Positions 1-6,582 of a DNA stretch of 9,213 bases are shown here, one piece after another. A program made the position numbers and the translations under genes. How positions within the stretch are numbered: position 1 is the stretch's first letter; every line of letters starts with the position of its first letter. The stretch comes from an uncultured Caryophanales bacterium (GTDB lineage: Bacteria > Bacillota_I > Bacilli_A > Acholeplasmatales > Anaeroplasmataceae): positions 1 to 9,213 of the forward strand of contig CAKZZJ010000005.1 in assembly GCA_937885165.1 (NCBI GenBank), written 5' to 3'. The notes beneath the pieces are model-generated. The model made no database searches. It saw only the letters and a list, made by a program, of their open reading frames with translations, and was not told the DNA's origin.

Positions 1-54
1 ATGGGAATATGACTCATATTCATTTCCGGAAATGAATATGAGTCATATTCCCAT
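1..54. repeat. Perfect 54-bp palindrome at the window edge
   Basis: Bases 1-27 are the exact reverse complement of bases 28-54, with no spacer (centre TTCC|GGAA) and no mismatch. The symmetry stops at base 55. It lies inside the reading frame of the lipoprotein gene. A loopless perfect palindrome of this size starting at the very first base is more typical of a fold-back read or assembly-graph end than of natural coding DNA. A real cruciform-forming site cannot be excluded. Confidence 0.95.
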
Positions 55-1121
55 GAGGGATTATTCGTTTTTAATGTTGTAAGAAAATATTGATATGTGT
101 GATATGAAATGTATTTATCATTATATGGATATCTTAACATTGAATATGTTGGACATGATAAATAATAATTATCATCTATCCTGATATATAAATAAGCATG
201 TCCACTTTCATTACCTTTGGCACCGACATGATAAGATTCTATTCCTGCTAATCTCGAAAGTAAAACAATTTCTTTTACTAAGCCGCTACAGACAGCTAAA
301 TTATTATCCATAGTTCCTTCTATATAAAATGATTTGTTTGTCTTACCTTGGTTTACTACATTTATTAGCGTGTTATAATCATATTGATTTTCAAATATAA
401 CATAATTGAAAATATTTTTATATTTATCTAAATCTGACATATCTTTTGTTATCAGTGTTGATAAAATATTTGTAGCCTTTTCTAAATATTTATAAGCAAC
501 ACTTTCTTTTTTAGCATATGGAAGATAGCCTTCTTCTAATACAAAATATAATTCTTCTGAATTAGATACCATAACATAATCTAAATCATTAGCGAAAAGA
601 GGTAAGTCTGTTAGGGTAAAATTATTATTCATATTTTTATTTTTAACATTTAAAAAATAATCAAGTGAATAATATTTTTCTTCTTTTTCATATTCGATTG
701 TAGTGGTAGCGAAAGTATTATTAAAGCCTGCATTAATCTTTAATATATTATTATCGATATCTGAAGTATCATATGAATAAAAGAAATTTGATGTTAATGA
801 TCCAGTGTAGGCTGTATTTATGATTGTGTTTTTTAAATCAGCTTTTAATAAATCTTTTAAATCATCACCTACAACAATTTCAAAATCATTTATTCCATTA
901 GAATTAAAAATCAGATAATCGATTTTTTTAGCTAATGTGTAAATTGAATTTACTTCTTCATCATATGATATTTCAACTAGTTTTATATCATCATCATAAT
1001 CTATAATTTCTTTTTTCTCATCTAATGTTGTTGATAATATAGATTCGGATTCGTTAAAATAATTACATGAAGCAAGTAATATTATTAAGATTATATTTAA
1101 AGAAATAATTATTTTTTTCAT
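1..1121 (-). CDS. Transglutaminase-like lipoprotein, 3' end outside window
   Basis: The frame is open from ATG 1121-1119 to the window edge (373 codons, no stop), so it is partial at the C-terminus. Residues 1-19 are a lipoprotein signal peptide with lipobox LASC (Cys19), implying a lipid anchor on the outer face of the membrane. Residues 20-230 are Asp/Asn/Tyr-rich and unrecognised. Residues about 230-350 resemble a transglutaminase-like papain fold: AVCSG with nucleophile-position Cys278, then GHAYLYI with His308, then YYLSCPTYS, and a late QYFL segment. The catalytic Asp of the family, normally in a DPT motif 15 residues after the His, is replaced by Cys323, so classical protease or transglutaminase activity is doubtful. 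The start overlaps the ATPase stop as ATGA (1118-1121), so translation is probably coupled to the iron-transport operon. The Shine-Dalgarno is weak, which fits coupling. The last 17 codons lie in the terminal palindrome and may not be genuine. Family assignment is good; the role is unknown. Confidence 0.8.
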   Translation of the reverse strand, partial: MKKIIISLNIILIILLASCNYFNESESILSTTLDEKKEIIDYDDDIKLVEISYDEEVNSIYTLAKKIDYLIFNSNGINDFEIVVGDDLKDLLKADLKNTIINTAYTGSLTSNFFYSYDTSDIDNNILKINAGFNNTFATTTIEYEKEEKYYSLDYFLNVKNKNMNNNFTLTDLPLFANDLDYVMVSNSEELYFVLEEGYLPYAKKESVAYKYLEKATNILSTLITKDMSDLDKYKNIFNYVIFENQYDYNTLINVVNQGKTNKSFYIEGTMDNNLAVCSGLVKEIVLLSRLAGIESYHVGAKGNESGHAYLYIRIDDNYYLSCPTYSMLRYPYNDKYISYHTYQYFLTTLKTNNPSWEYDSYSFPEMNMSHIP

Positions 1122-1903
1122 CTTATTAAATCATATGTCAGACATATTGGTTTATTATCAAGTGATGATATACCAATTTCACCATTTATGTTAAAGCATT
1201 CTTTTAACATATCTGAAGTAAATACATCAAATGGTGTACCATATTTGTAGATTTTGCCATTTTTCATTGCTAGTAAGTAGTCACTATAGCGTGATGCTAA
1301 ATTAAGGTCATGAAGAACCATAATTATAGTAACACCATTTTCTTCATTTAATTTTTTAAGCAAATCTAAGACCTCAAGTTGATGTGATAAATCAAGGTAT
1401 GTTGTCGGTTCATCAAGTAAGATGATTCCTGTCTGCTGAGCTAAAGACATAGCTATCCATACTCTTTGTCTTTGACCGCCGGATAAGAAAGCTATTTCTC
1501 TATCGGCATAATCCATCATATTTGTTGATTCAAGGGCCCAGTTTACAATTTCTTTATCTTCTTTTGTAAGTTTGCCAAACCCTTTTTGATATGGGAATCT
1601 CCCATATGAAACTAATTCTCTACAGGTAATGGTACCTGGTGCCTGGGGAGTTTGAGGCAAAATAGCCATCATCTTAGCTATTTCTTTGCTTTTGAGATTA
1701 ATAGTATCTTTTTGGTTGATAATTACTGTTCCACCTTCTTTAGGTATGATTCTCCCTATTGCCTTTAAAACGGTTGATTTACCACAGCCATTAGCGCCGA
1801 TTATTGATGTTATTTTACCTTTTTCAAAGGTTGTATTAAAATCTGGAACTATAATTAATTTATCATAGCCAACTTTTAAATTATTTGTTGTTATAGCACT
1901 CAT
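1118..1903 (-). CDS. Iron-siderophore/heme ABC transporter ATP-binding protein (FhuC/FepC type)
   Basis: A cytoplasmic ATPase of 261 aa, the usual length for the FepC/FhuC/BtuD group, which powers import of ferric siderophores, heme or cobalamin through FecCD-type permeases. Visible motifs in order are Walker A GANGCGKST (36-44), Q-loop LPQ (Gln84), signature LSGGQ (140-144) followed by RQR, Walker B IILLDE (160-165), a D-loop region TTYLD, and the switch His198 in VLHDLN. All catalytic motifs are intact, so it should be functional. Start ATG 1903-1901 has Shine-Dalgarno GAGGT at 1909-1913, which overlaps the stop codon of the upstream permease; only 3 bp separate the two genes. Its TGA stop overlaps the next ATG. 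Substrate cannot be read from the ATPase alone; iron-siderophore is inferred from the group. Confidence 0.95.
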   Translation of the reverse strand: MSAITTNNLKVGYDKLIIVPDFNTTFEKGKITSIIGANGCGKSTVLKAIGRIIPKEGGTVIINQKDTINLKSKEIAKMMAILPQTPQAPGTITCRELVSYGRFPYQKGFGKLTKEDKEIVNWALESTNMMDYADREIAFLSGGQRQRVWIAMSLAQQTGIILLDEPTTYLDLSHQLEVLDLLKKLNEENGVTIIMVLHDLNLASRYSDYLLAMKNGKIYKYGTPFDVFTSDMLKECFNINGEIGISSLDNKPICLTYDLIR

Positions 1904-1906
1904 GTT

Positions 1907-2953
1907 TTACCTCGATTTTAATAATAAGTAAATAAAATATGGTACAGAAATTATTGATACAAATATACCAGTTGGGATATTGGCAAATAAATCGAAATCT
2001 GTAACTAATATATTGGCAAGCATTACCATAATTCCGGCAACTATTCCACTTGTAGGAATAAGATATCTAGCATCAGTTCCTACTATTTTTCTAGCAATAT
2101 GTGGACCGATTAAGCCTAAGAAAAAGAAATTTCCGCCGAATGCTACAGCACCACTTGATAACGCAACAGCGATAAATGATAATAAGAAGAACTCAACTTT
2201 TGTGTTTATTCCTAGTGAGGTTGCTGTATCATAACCTAAATTTATCGCATTTAGGGTTTTGCCTTTATATATGGCACCACCGCCAAATATTACAATCCAG
2301 ATAAACAATATTAAAATATAAGTCCAAGCGTTTGATTCTGATGCGGCCCAGAGTTCACCAGCCTGCCACATTTGAAGTGACTGTAATTTGGTTTCATCAA
2401 GCATGTAAGTTACGAATGTACCAATCGCGCCATAAAAGGCACTTACAGCAACACCTGTCATGATTAATGTTGTAGGTGAAAGCGGCTTTCTTCTTTTAGT
2501 TCCAAGAAGATAAATAATACCTGCTGATATAATACCACCTGATAAGGCAAGTATGGGCATGAGTATTGGATTCGTTTTATTTGTAGCGATAAAAGCCATA
2601 TAAATAGTAATCATAAGTGTTGCACCATCAGATACACCTAAGGTTCCTGGTGATGCTAAATCGTTATGTAAAAGATTTTGCATAATTACACCTGATGCCC
2701 CCATCGCAAGCCCTACAAGTATTGCAAGACATAATCTTGGAAGCCTCATACTGAATATGACTAATTTTGAATTTTCATCGCCACCGCCGAATAAAGTTTT
2801 TATTATATCTGTAAATGATAGTGCATATTTCCCTAACATTGCTCCGGTGAAGAATACAACAAGCAAGATGATTATTAAAACAATAATTTTGATTAGTTTC
2901 ATTCTTCTTCTATATTCGACTGACTTTTCTTTTTTAGTGAAAGGATTAACCAT
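1907..2953 (-). CDS. FecCD-family ABC transporter permease (second subunit)
   Basis: An integral membrane permease of the FecCD/BtuC fold, 348 aa, with about nine to ten hydrophobic helices after a basic cytoplasmic N-terminus (KKEKSVEYRRRMK). Family landmarks are MRLPRLCLAILVGLAMGASG, a Q-x-x-x-x-N-DLASPGTLGVSDGA block, NLGYDTATSLGIN (the coupling loop that contacts the ATPase), FLGLIGPHIARKIVGTDAR, and the C-terminal IPTGIFVSIISVPYF. It pairs with the permease upstream to form the heterodimeric channel. The longer frame to 3007 is rejected: ATG 2953-2951 has a strong AAAGGAG site at 2963-2969, 9 nt away. The true start still lies inside the upstream permease gene, giving an 8-bp overlap (2946-2953) and likely translational coupling. 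Confidence 0.94.
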   Translation of the reverse strand: MVNPFTKKEKSVEYRRRMKLIKIIVLIIILLVVFFTGAMLGKYALSFTDIIKTLFGGGDENSKLVIFSMRLPRLCLAILVGLAMGASGVIMQNLLHNDLASPGTLGVSDGATLMITIYMAFIATNKTNPILMPILALSGGIISAGIIYLLGTKRRKPLSPTTLIMTGVAVSAFYGAIGTFVTYMLDETKLQSLQMWQAGELWAASESNAWTYILILFIWIVIFGGGAIYKGKTLNAINLGYDTATSLGINTKVEFFLLSFIAVALSSGAVAFGGNFFFLGLIGPHIARKIVGTDARYLIPTSGIVAGIMVMLANILVTDFDLFANIPTGIFVSIISVPYFIYLLLKSR

Positions 2954-3983
2954 TAAACTGATCTCCTTTCTGCTTTCTTGATGTATAAATAAAGAATGGA
3001 ACACCAACTATTGTTATAAGCAAGCCTATTGGGAATTCTAAACCCGGATTTATAATTTTCGCAATTAAATCAACGACTGATACAAATAAAGCACCATATA
3101 TTGCACAAATAGGAAGAGAAAAACGATAATCAGTTCCGACCATATATCTTGCGATATAAGGTATCATAAGACCGATATATGAGACAGGACCGATTATTAC
3201 TACCGCAACTGCCGATAAAATCAAAACGATGATAGTTGATAATGTCTTAGTAACTACAGTATTCGCACCAAGTCCTTTTGAGACATCTTCACCCAAATTC
3301 ATAACTGTTAATGAACGTGAAATAATAATCGCTACTATAACACCAAATAAGAAAAATGGCAAAGCCAAATAAACATCACTCCAGATGGTATTCGCACTTG
3401 ATCCTGATGTATATCTTACCATTTCATTCATAAGACCATTTTTTAATATTATTGCCATAGATACAGATGAAAGTAATGTAGATATTGCCATACCTGATAA
3501 TACCATTCTGTCGGTTGTTATTTTACCTTTTCCAACTATCGCAATAAGATAGATTAAACCTGTAACTACTGCAGCACCTAAGGCAGCCATACCCATTTTC
3601 TCATACCTTCCAGCCTCGGGTATAAAGGCAACCACCATAACAACACCAAGTGTTGAGCCCTGACTGATACCCATAATACCGGAATCAGCCATCGGATTTT
3701 TGGTTGTTCCCTGCATAATAGCACCAGCAATTGATAAAGAAGCACCAACAATTATATCAGCTATAAGTCTTGGCATCCTTGCTTCTCTTATGAAATAAAG
3801 ATTATCTATTTCATCATTATAATTAAATATTGAATCAAAAATATCTTTAAATGAATAGGTTGTCGCACCAAATTTAAGATAAAGCAAAGAGACTACTATT
3901 AATCCTAGTAGTCCAATAAATAAAAATATAATAAATTTTGTTGCATTATTTAATCTCTTTGTTTTTTCTTTGCTTAATTCCAT
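2946..3983 (-). CDS. FecCD-family ABC transporter permease (first subunit)
   Basis: An integral membrane permease of 345 aa, the usual family length, with a basic N-terminus and about nine to ten helices. Landmarks include REARMPRLIADIIVGASLSI, the Q-x-x-x-x-NPMADSGIMGISQGS block, the coupling loop MNLGEDVSKGLGANT, SYIGLMIPYIARYMVGTDYR, and the final FPIGLLITIVGVPFFIY. The family usually has PH in the IPY position, a mild variation. It follows the binding-protein gene by 11 bp. The Shine-Dalgarno is poor (nothing better than AAGTAG), so its translation probably depends on ribosomes finishing the gene before it. Its end overlaps the next permease by 8 bp. It acts with that permease, the ATPase and the lipid-anchored binding protein as one importer. 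Confidence 0.94.
   Translation of the reverse strand: MELSKEKTKRLNNATKFIIFLFIGLLGLIVVSLLYLKFGATTYSFKDIFDSIFNYNDEIDNLYFIREARMPRLIADIIVGASLSIAGAIMQGTTKNPMADSGIMGISQGSTLGVVMVVAFIPEAGRYEKMGMAALGAAVVTGLIYLIAIVGKGKITTDRMVLSGMAISTLLSSVSMAIILKNGLMNEMVRYTSGSSANTIWSDVYLALPFFLFGVIVAIIISRSLTVMNLGEDVSKGLGANTVVTKTLSTIIVLILSAVAVVIIGPVSYIGLMIPYIARYMVGTDYRFSLPICAIYGALFVSVVDLIAKIINPGLEFPIGLLITIVGVPFFIYTSRKQKGDQFNG
2963..2969 (-). promoter_or_regulatory. Ribosome-binding site fixing the start of the second permease
   Basis: The minus strand reads AAAGGAG nine nucleotides before ATG 2953-2951. It lies inside the 3' end of the upstream permease gene and argues against the upstream start at 3007. Confidence 0.8.
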
Positions 3984-3994
3984 AACATAAATTA

Positions 3995-5020
3995 CTACTT
4001 ATTTGCTTCAATTAAGGCTTCATATATCTGGTTATACTGATCATATAACAAAATTATTCCTTTTTGAGCATATGGTGTCAAATCAATTATACCAACTCTA
4101 TTTTCCTTTACTGCCTTTAATCTTTTCCATCCGGCATTTTCAGTTACATATGTTGTTATCTTCTTTTCTCCACTTGCGGCAAATATTACTAAATCGCCTT
4201 CATAATCCTTTAATGATTCTGCTGAAATTGCTGAATATGCAACCACAGATTCATCTTGCATAAATTCTTTTACATTATCAAGTCTTTGAATATTCATATA
4301 ATCATATATCAAGACATTCATAAACCAACCTCTATCAGGTGGTATAGAAATACCATTGCCAAAATATGTGAAAATAGTTAATGTTTTACCTTCAACACCT
4401 AAATCCTTAACTTTTTTAAGCATTGTTGTTTTTAAATTTTCTGAATATTCAATCAATTTATTAGCACTTTCTTCAAGTCCGAATATTTTTCCGATAAATG
4501 TCAATCTTTCTTCAAAATCTATAGAATCAGTATATAAAGGAATTACCGGTGCTATTTTTGATAAGGCTTTAATATTGCTTAAAGACATGCCCTCATTAAC
4601 TAAAATTAGTTCCGGATGATATGATAAAATCTCTTCAGAAGATATTGGTGAAGAATTGACCAATGCTTCAGCATCCTGATAAAATTCTTCATATCCTTCA
4701 ATATCTGTTGTACCTTCATATGCCAAAAGTTTAATACCAAAAGCTACAACATCCTGAGAACCGAATGTGGCAACTATTTTTTTAGTATTCATATTATATG
4801 TAACTTCATCGCCATTTAAGGTTGTGATAGTATTTTCTTTATATTCATCTGGTCTTTCATCAACAAGCTTTGGCATCTTTATATCAGTATTTGATGATGT
4901 TGTTGTTGTAGTGCTTGTATTAGTGCTACTATTTTCTTTATTGCTAGTATCAGCATTATTACTGCAAGATATCAAAAATAATGTTATCAAAAATAAGAAT
5001 GAAATTATTTTTTTATACAT
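3995..5020 (-). CDS. Iron-siderophore (FhuD/FepB-like) substrate-binding lipoprotein
   Basis: A 341-aa extracellular receptor for the ABC importer. Residues 1-19 form a signal peptide with lipobox LISC (Cys19, lipidated). Residues 20-48 are a low-complexity Ser/Thr/Asn linker including a run of five Thr. The rest matches the class III periplasmic-binding fold: KKIVATFGSQDVVAFGIKLL, then EEILSYHPELILVNE (the typical 'E-x-I-x-x-x-x-P-D-L-I' element), a long linking helix, and a C-terminal lobe ending near RVGIIDLTPYAQKG. This fold binds ferric siderophores, heme or cobalamin; the exact ligand is not readable. Start ATG 5020-5018 is chosen over an upstream frame start at 5089 because it begins the signal peptide and has GAGGTG at 5025-5030. 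It is the first gene of the operon and has its own promoter. Confidence 0.92.
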   Translation of the reverse strand: MYKKIISFLFLITLFLISCSNNADTSNKENSSTNTSTTTTTSSNTDIKMPKLVDERPDEYKENTITTLNGDEVTYNMNTKKIVATFGSQDVVAFGIKLLAYEGTTDIEGYEEFYQDAEALVNSSPISSEEILSYHPELILVNEGMSLSNIKALSKIAPVIPLYTDSIDFEERLTFIGKIFGLEESANKLIEYSENLKTTMLKKVKDLGVEGKTLTIFTYFGNGISIPPDRGWFMNVLIYDYMNIQRLDNVKEFMQDESVVAYSAISAESLKDYEGDLVIFAASGEKKITTYVTENAGWKRLKAVKENRVGIIDLTPYAQKGIILLYDQYNQIYEALIEANK

Positions 5021-5024
5021 AATA

Positions 5025-5030
5025 CACCTC
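5025..5030 (-). promoter_or_regulatory. Ribosome-binding site of the binding-protein gene
   Basis: The minus strand reads GAGGTG four nucleotides before ATG 5020-5018. It lies inside the longer frame that starts at 5089 and supports the shorter, signal-peptide-bearing start. Confidence 0.7.
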
Positions 5031-5051
5031 ATAAAAGTTAGGTCATACAAA

Positions 5052-5076
5052 CCAATATATATTTTAACATATTTGG
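5052..5076. promoter_or_regulatory. Imperfect dyad over the iron-operon -10 (possible operator)
   Basis: CCAATATAT on the left faces ATATTTGG on the right, with the outer CCAA/TTGG bases matching exactly and a one-base slip inside. The element covers the -10 box at 5061-5066, a position suited to repression. It does not look like a classical Fur box. In such AT-rich DNA a short dyad can be chance, so this is only a candidate. Confidence 0.3.
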
Positions 5077-5089
5077 AAAAAAAAGCCAA
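5061..5089 (-). promoter_or_regulatory. Sigma-A type promoter of the iron-uptake operon
   Basis: On the minus strand, -35 TTGGCT (5089-5084) and -10 TAAAAT (5066-5061) are separated by 17 nt. A TGT immediately before the -10 gives an extended -10 element, which may compensate for the imperfect boxes. It lies about 40 bp before the binding-protein start. Confidence 0.6.
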
Positions 5090-5095
5090 ATAAAA

Positions 5096-5124
5096 TTGAA
5101 AAAGTTAAATATTTGTTATATAAT
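5096..5124 (+). promoter_or_regulatory. Sigma-A promoter of the DUF308-like gene
   Basis: -35 TTGAAA (5096-5101) and a consensus -10 TATAAT (5119-5124) are separated by exactly 17 nt, and sit 30 bp before the start codon. The box lies only 6 bp from the -35 of the opposing promoter, so the two could interfere or share a regulator. Confidence 0.75.
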
Positions 5125-5141
5125 AAAAATAAATTGAAATC

Positions 5142-5148
5142 AAGGAGG
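5142..5148 (+). promoter_or_regulatory. Ribosome-binding site fixing the DUF308-like start
   Basis: AAGGAGG stands 6 nt before ATG 5155. It excludes the upstream in-frame ATG at 5113, which would lie before the -10 box of the promoter and add a charged, unlikely leader. Confidence 0.85.
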
Positions 5149-5154
5149 AAAAAA

Positions 5155-5697
5155 ATGGCATCATCAAATTCAAAAGTTAGAGTTGCAACATTAATTCAGG
5201 TAATTGAAGGCTTACTTATATTCTTTATAGGTTTAATGCTAGTTATCAAGAAGAATGCTAATGTGCTTAATTATGTAATTGGTATCGTATTCTTGGCAAT
5301 TGGTATCGCGATGATTATTGTTGATATCGTTAGACACAAAAGAGTTGTTACCCAAAACACATTACAAAATGTCGGCTTTATTTCATTAGGCTTACTTGCT
5401 GTAGTAGATACTGCTATTCCAATTGCTACATTTGTTAAATGGTTCGCACTTGTATTAGGTTCAGTACTTATCGTCGATATGGTATTGGTATTAGCATTTA
5501 AGAACAAAGATTTACTGGTAATCGCGATAATTGAGGGCGTGCTTGGTGTAGTATTATTAGTATTTGCAATATTATTCTTAGTAGGTGTTGATGGTATTAA
5601 TACAGCATTCTATATCGTAAGTGGTATTATTTTGATGTTATATGGTGTACTAATCATAACACTTGCAATATTAAGAGAAACAAAAAATAAAGGATAA
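5155..5697 (+). CDS. DUF308/HdeD-like six-helix membrane protein
   Basis: A small integral membrane protein of 180 aa with six predicted helices, at about 11-31, 37-59, 71-92, 95-115, 119-144 and 148-172, grouped as three hairpins. Glycine-rich, repetitive helices such as IEGLLIFFIGLMLVI, IIEGVLGVVLLVFAIL and VSGIILMLYGVLIITL fit the short repeated unit of the DUF308/HdeD family, whose E. coli member HdeD is linked to acid resistance. Function here is not known. The gene has its own strong promoter and an AAGGAGG site, and ends in tandem TAA codons followed directly by a terminator, so it appears to be a single-gene unit transcribed divergently from the iron operon. Codon use is the same as its neighbours. 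Confidence 0.75.
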   Translation: MASSNSKVRVATLIQVIEGLLIFFIGLMLVIKKNANVLNYVIGIVFLAIGIAMIIVDIVRHKRVVTQNTLQNVGFISLGLLAVVDTAIPIATFVKWFALVLGSVLIVDMVLVLAFKNKDLLVIAIIEGVLGVVLLVFAILFLVGVDGINTAFYIVSGIILMLYGVLIITLAILRETKNKG

Positions 5698-5702
5698 TAA
5701 AT

Positions 5703-5730
5703 AAAATGCTTCTTCTTGAAGCATTTTTTA
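5703..5730 (+). terminator. Intrinsic terminator after the DUF308-like gene
   Basis: AAAATGCTTC (5703-5712) pairs perfectly with GAAGCATTTT (5718-5727) around a TTCTT loop, followed by more T. It starts 6 bp after the stop codon at 5697. The A-rich left arm could also serve the minus strand, though no minus-strand gene ends here. Confidence 0.85.
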
Positions 5731-5779
5731 TAGCAATTTTTCATGGAATATTTTAAAATATAGATAAGGAGCTTAAAAT

Positions 5780-6316
5780 ATGAAGATACTTGCATTAATA
5801 TTTGATGGGTTTGAAGAGGAAGAAGCTATGGCACCATTTGCCTTAATAAGAAGGGCTAAAGGAGATTTGACTATCGCGAGTGATAAAAAAGAGGTTGTAG
5901 GTTCACATAACATTACATTATCTAATATCACATTATTAAAGAAAATAGATTATAAAGAATATGATGCCTTACTTATTCCTGGTGGTGCACATTATAAATT
6001 TTTACAAAGTAGTGAAATGGTTCATAAAATAATTAATTACTTCTTTTTAAATGATAAATATGTATTTGGTATTTGCGCCGCACCGACAATATTTGGTGAA
6101 CTTGGCTTTCTAAAGGGTAGAAACTATACTTGCTTTGAGGCAATGAATCAGGATTTCGGTGGTAATTTTTCACACAAGGGTGTAGTAGTTGATAATAAAT
6201 TAATTACTGCTAAAAGTGTAGCATTTTCTTTGGACTTTGCTTATGAGATAATCAGACTTCTTTATGGGGATAAGGTTTTAAAAGAAGTATTTACAAGAAT
6301 TTATCATGAAGAATAA
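5780..6316 (+). CDS. DJ-1/PfpI (ThiJ) family protein
   Basis: A cytoplasmic protein of 178 aa, the normal length for the DJ-1 superfamily. It opens with the family pattern MKILALIFDGFEEEEA, whose Glu cluster (12-15) includes the conserved Glu that contacts the reactive Cys. It then has DALLIPGGAH (62-71) and the nucleophile elbow FGICAAP, with Cys99. The ending KSVAFSLDFAYEIIRLL matches the family's 'TS.G...FA..I...L' element, with Ala-Phe in place of the usual Gly-x. Members include chaperones, glyoxalase-like enzymes and stress proteins, so the biochemical role stays open. AAGGAG at 5766-5771 lies 8 nt before the ATG. No convincing sigma-A promoter was found in the 50 bp after the upstream terminator, though an AT palindrome at 5748-5761 is present. 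The gene overlaps yidD by 11 bp. Confidence 0.9.
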   Translation: MKILALIFDGFEEEEAMAPFALIRRAKGDLTIASDKKEVVGSHNITLSNITLLKKIDYKEYDALLIPGGAHYKFLQSSEMVHKIINYFFLNDKYVFGICAAPTIFGELGFLKGRNYTCFEAMNQDFGGNFSHKGVVVDNKLITAKSVAFSLDFAYEIIRLLYGDKVLKEVFTRIYHEE

Positions 6317-6569
6317 AGGGGCAATAAAATTAATAGACTGGTACAAAAGAGAAATTTCTCCGGGATTATCTCCAAGATGTAGATTTATTCCAACCTGTAG
6401 TGAATATGCAAGAGGCTGTTATGAAAAATTCAATTTCCTCAAAGCTTCATATCTTACTACTAAAAGATTATTAAAATGTACTCCTCTTTTTAAAGGAGGA
6501 TATGATCCAGTTCCATTAACTAAAGAAGAAAAAAGAAGATTAAACGAAATAAAAAATGATGAAGAGTGA
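6306..6569 (+). CDS. yidD: YidD membrane protein insertion efficiency factor
   Basis: An 87-aa protein, the usual YidD size. The diagnostic run is present from residue 13: WYKREISPGLSPRCRFIPTC, followed by SEYA, with the conserved Cys pair (C25, C31), then a KRLLKC element with a third Cys, and GGYDPVP near residue 64-70. In bacteria YidD is a small membrane-associated protein that assists insertion by the YidC/Oxa1 insertase. It is usually near rpmH-rnpA-yidC; here it follows a DJ-1 family gene instead. Its start lies 11 bp inside that gene with only a weak Shine-Dalgarno, so coupled translation is likely. The charged C-terminal tail (KEEKRRLNEIKNDEE) is encoded by the left arm of the terminator that follows. 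Confidence 0.96.
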   Translation: MKNKGAIKLIDWYKREISPGLSPRCRFIPTCSEYARGCYEKFNFLKASYLTTKRLLKCTPLFKGGYDPVPLTKEEKRRLNEIKNDEE

Positions 6570-6582
6570 TTCATCATTTTTT
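6551..6582. terminator. Bidirectional terminator shared by convergent genes
   Basis: AAAAAATGATGA (6551-6562) and TCATCATTTTTT (6571-6582) form a perfect 12-bp stem around an 8-nt loop. Each strand ends in a T run. The hairpin contains the last codons and stop of yidD, and reaches into the stop codon (6581-6583) of the opposing minus-strand gene. Confidence 0.85.

Noticed and set aside
155..175. Inverted repeat ATGATAA-n7-TTATCAT resembling a Fur box
   Set aside because: It lies deep inside the lipoprotein coding frame, encodes DDNYYLS, and the spacing does not fit the Fur 7-1-7 pattern, so AT-rich codon use explains it.
4900..4935. ACA/ACT-type repeat (Thr/Ser run) in the binding-protein gene as a possible phase-variation tract
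   Set aside because: The codons are mixed (ACA, ACT, TCA-type) and form a normal low-complexity linker after the lipobox; no pure unit repeat long enough for slippage is present.
5113..5154. Upstream ATG extension of the DUF308-like gene
   Set aside because: That ATG lies upstream of the -10 box at 5119-5124, so it would not be transcribed, and AAGGAGG clearly serves ATG 5155.
5748..5761. ATATTTTAAAATAT palindrome upstream of the DJ-1 gene as an operator
   Set aside because: A 14-bp all-A/T palindrome is expected by chance in this composition and no promoter could be aligned with it.
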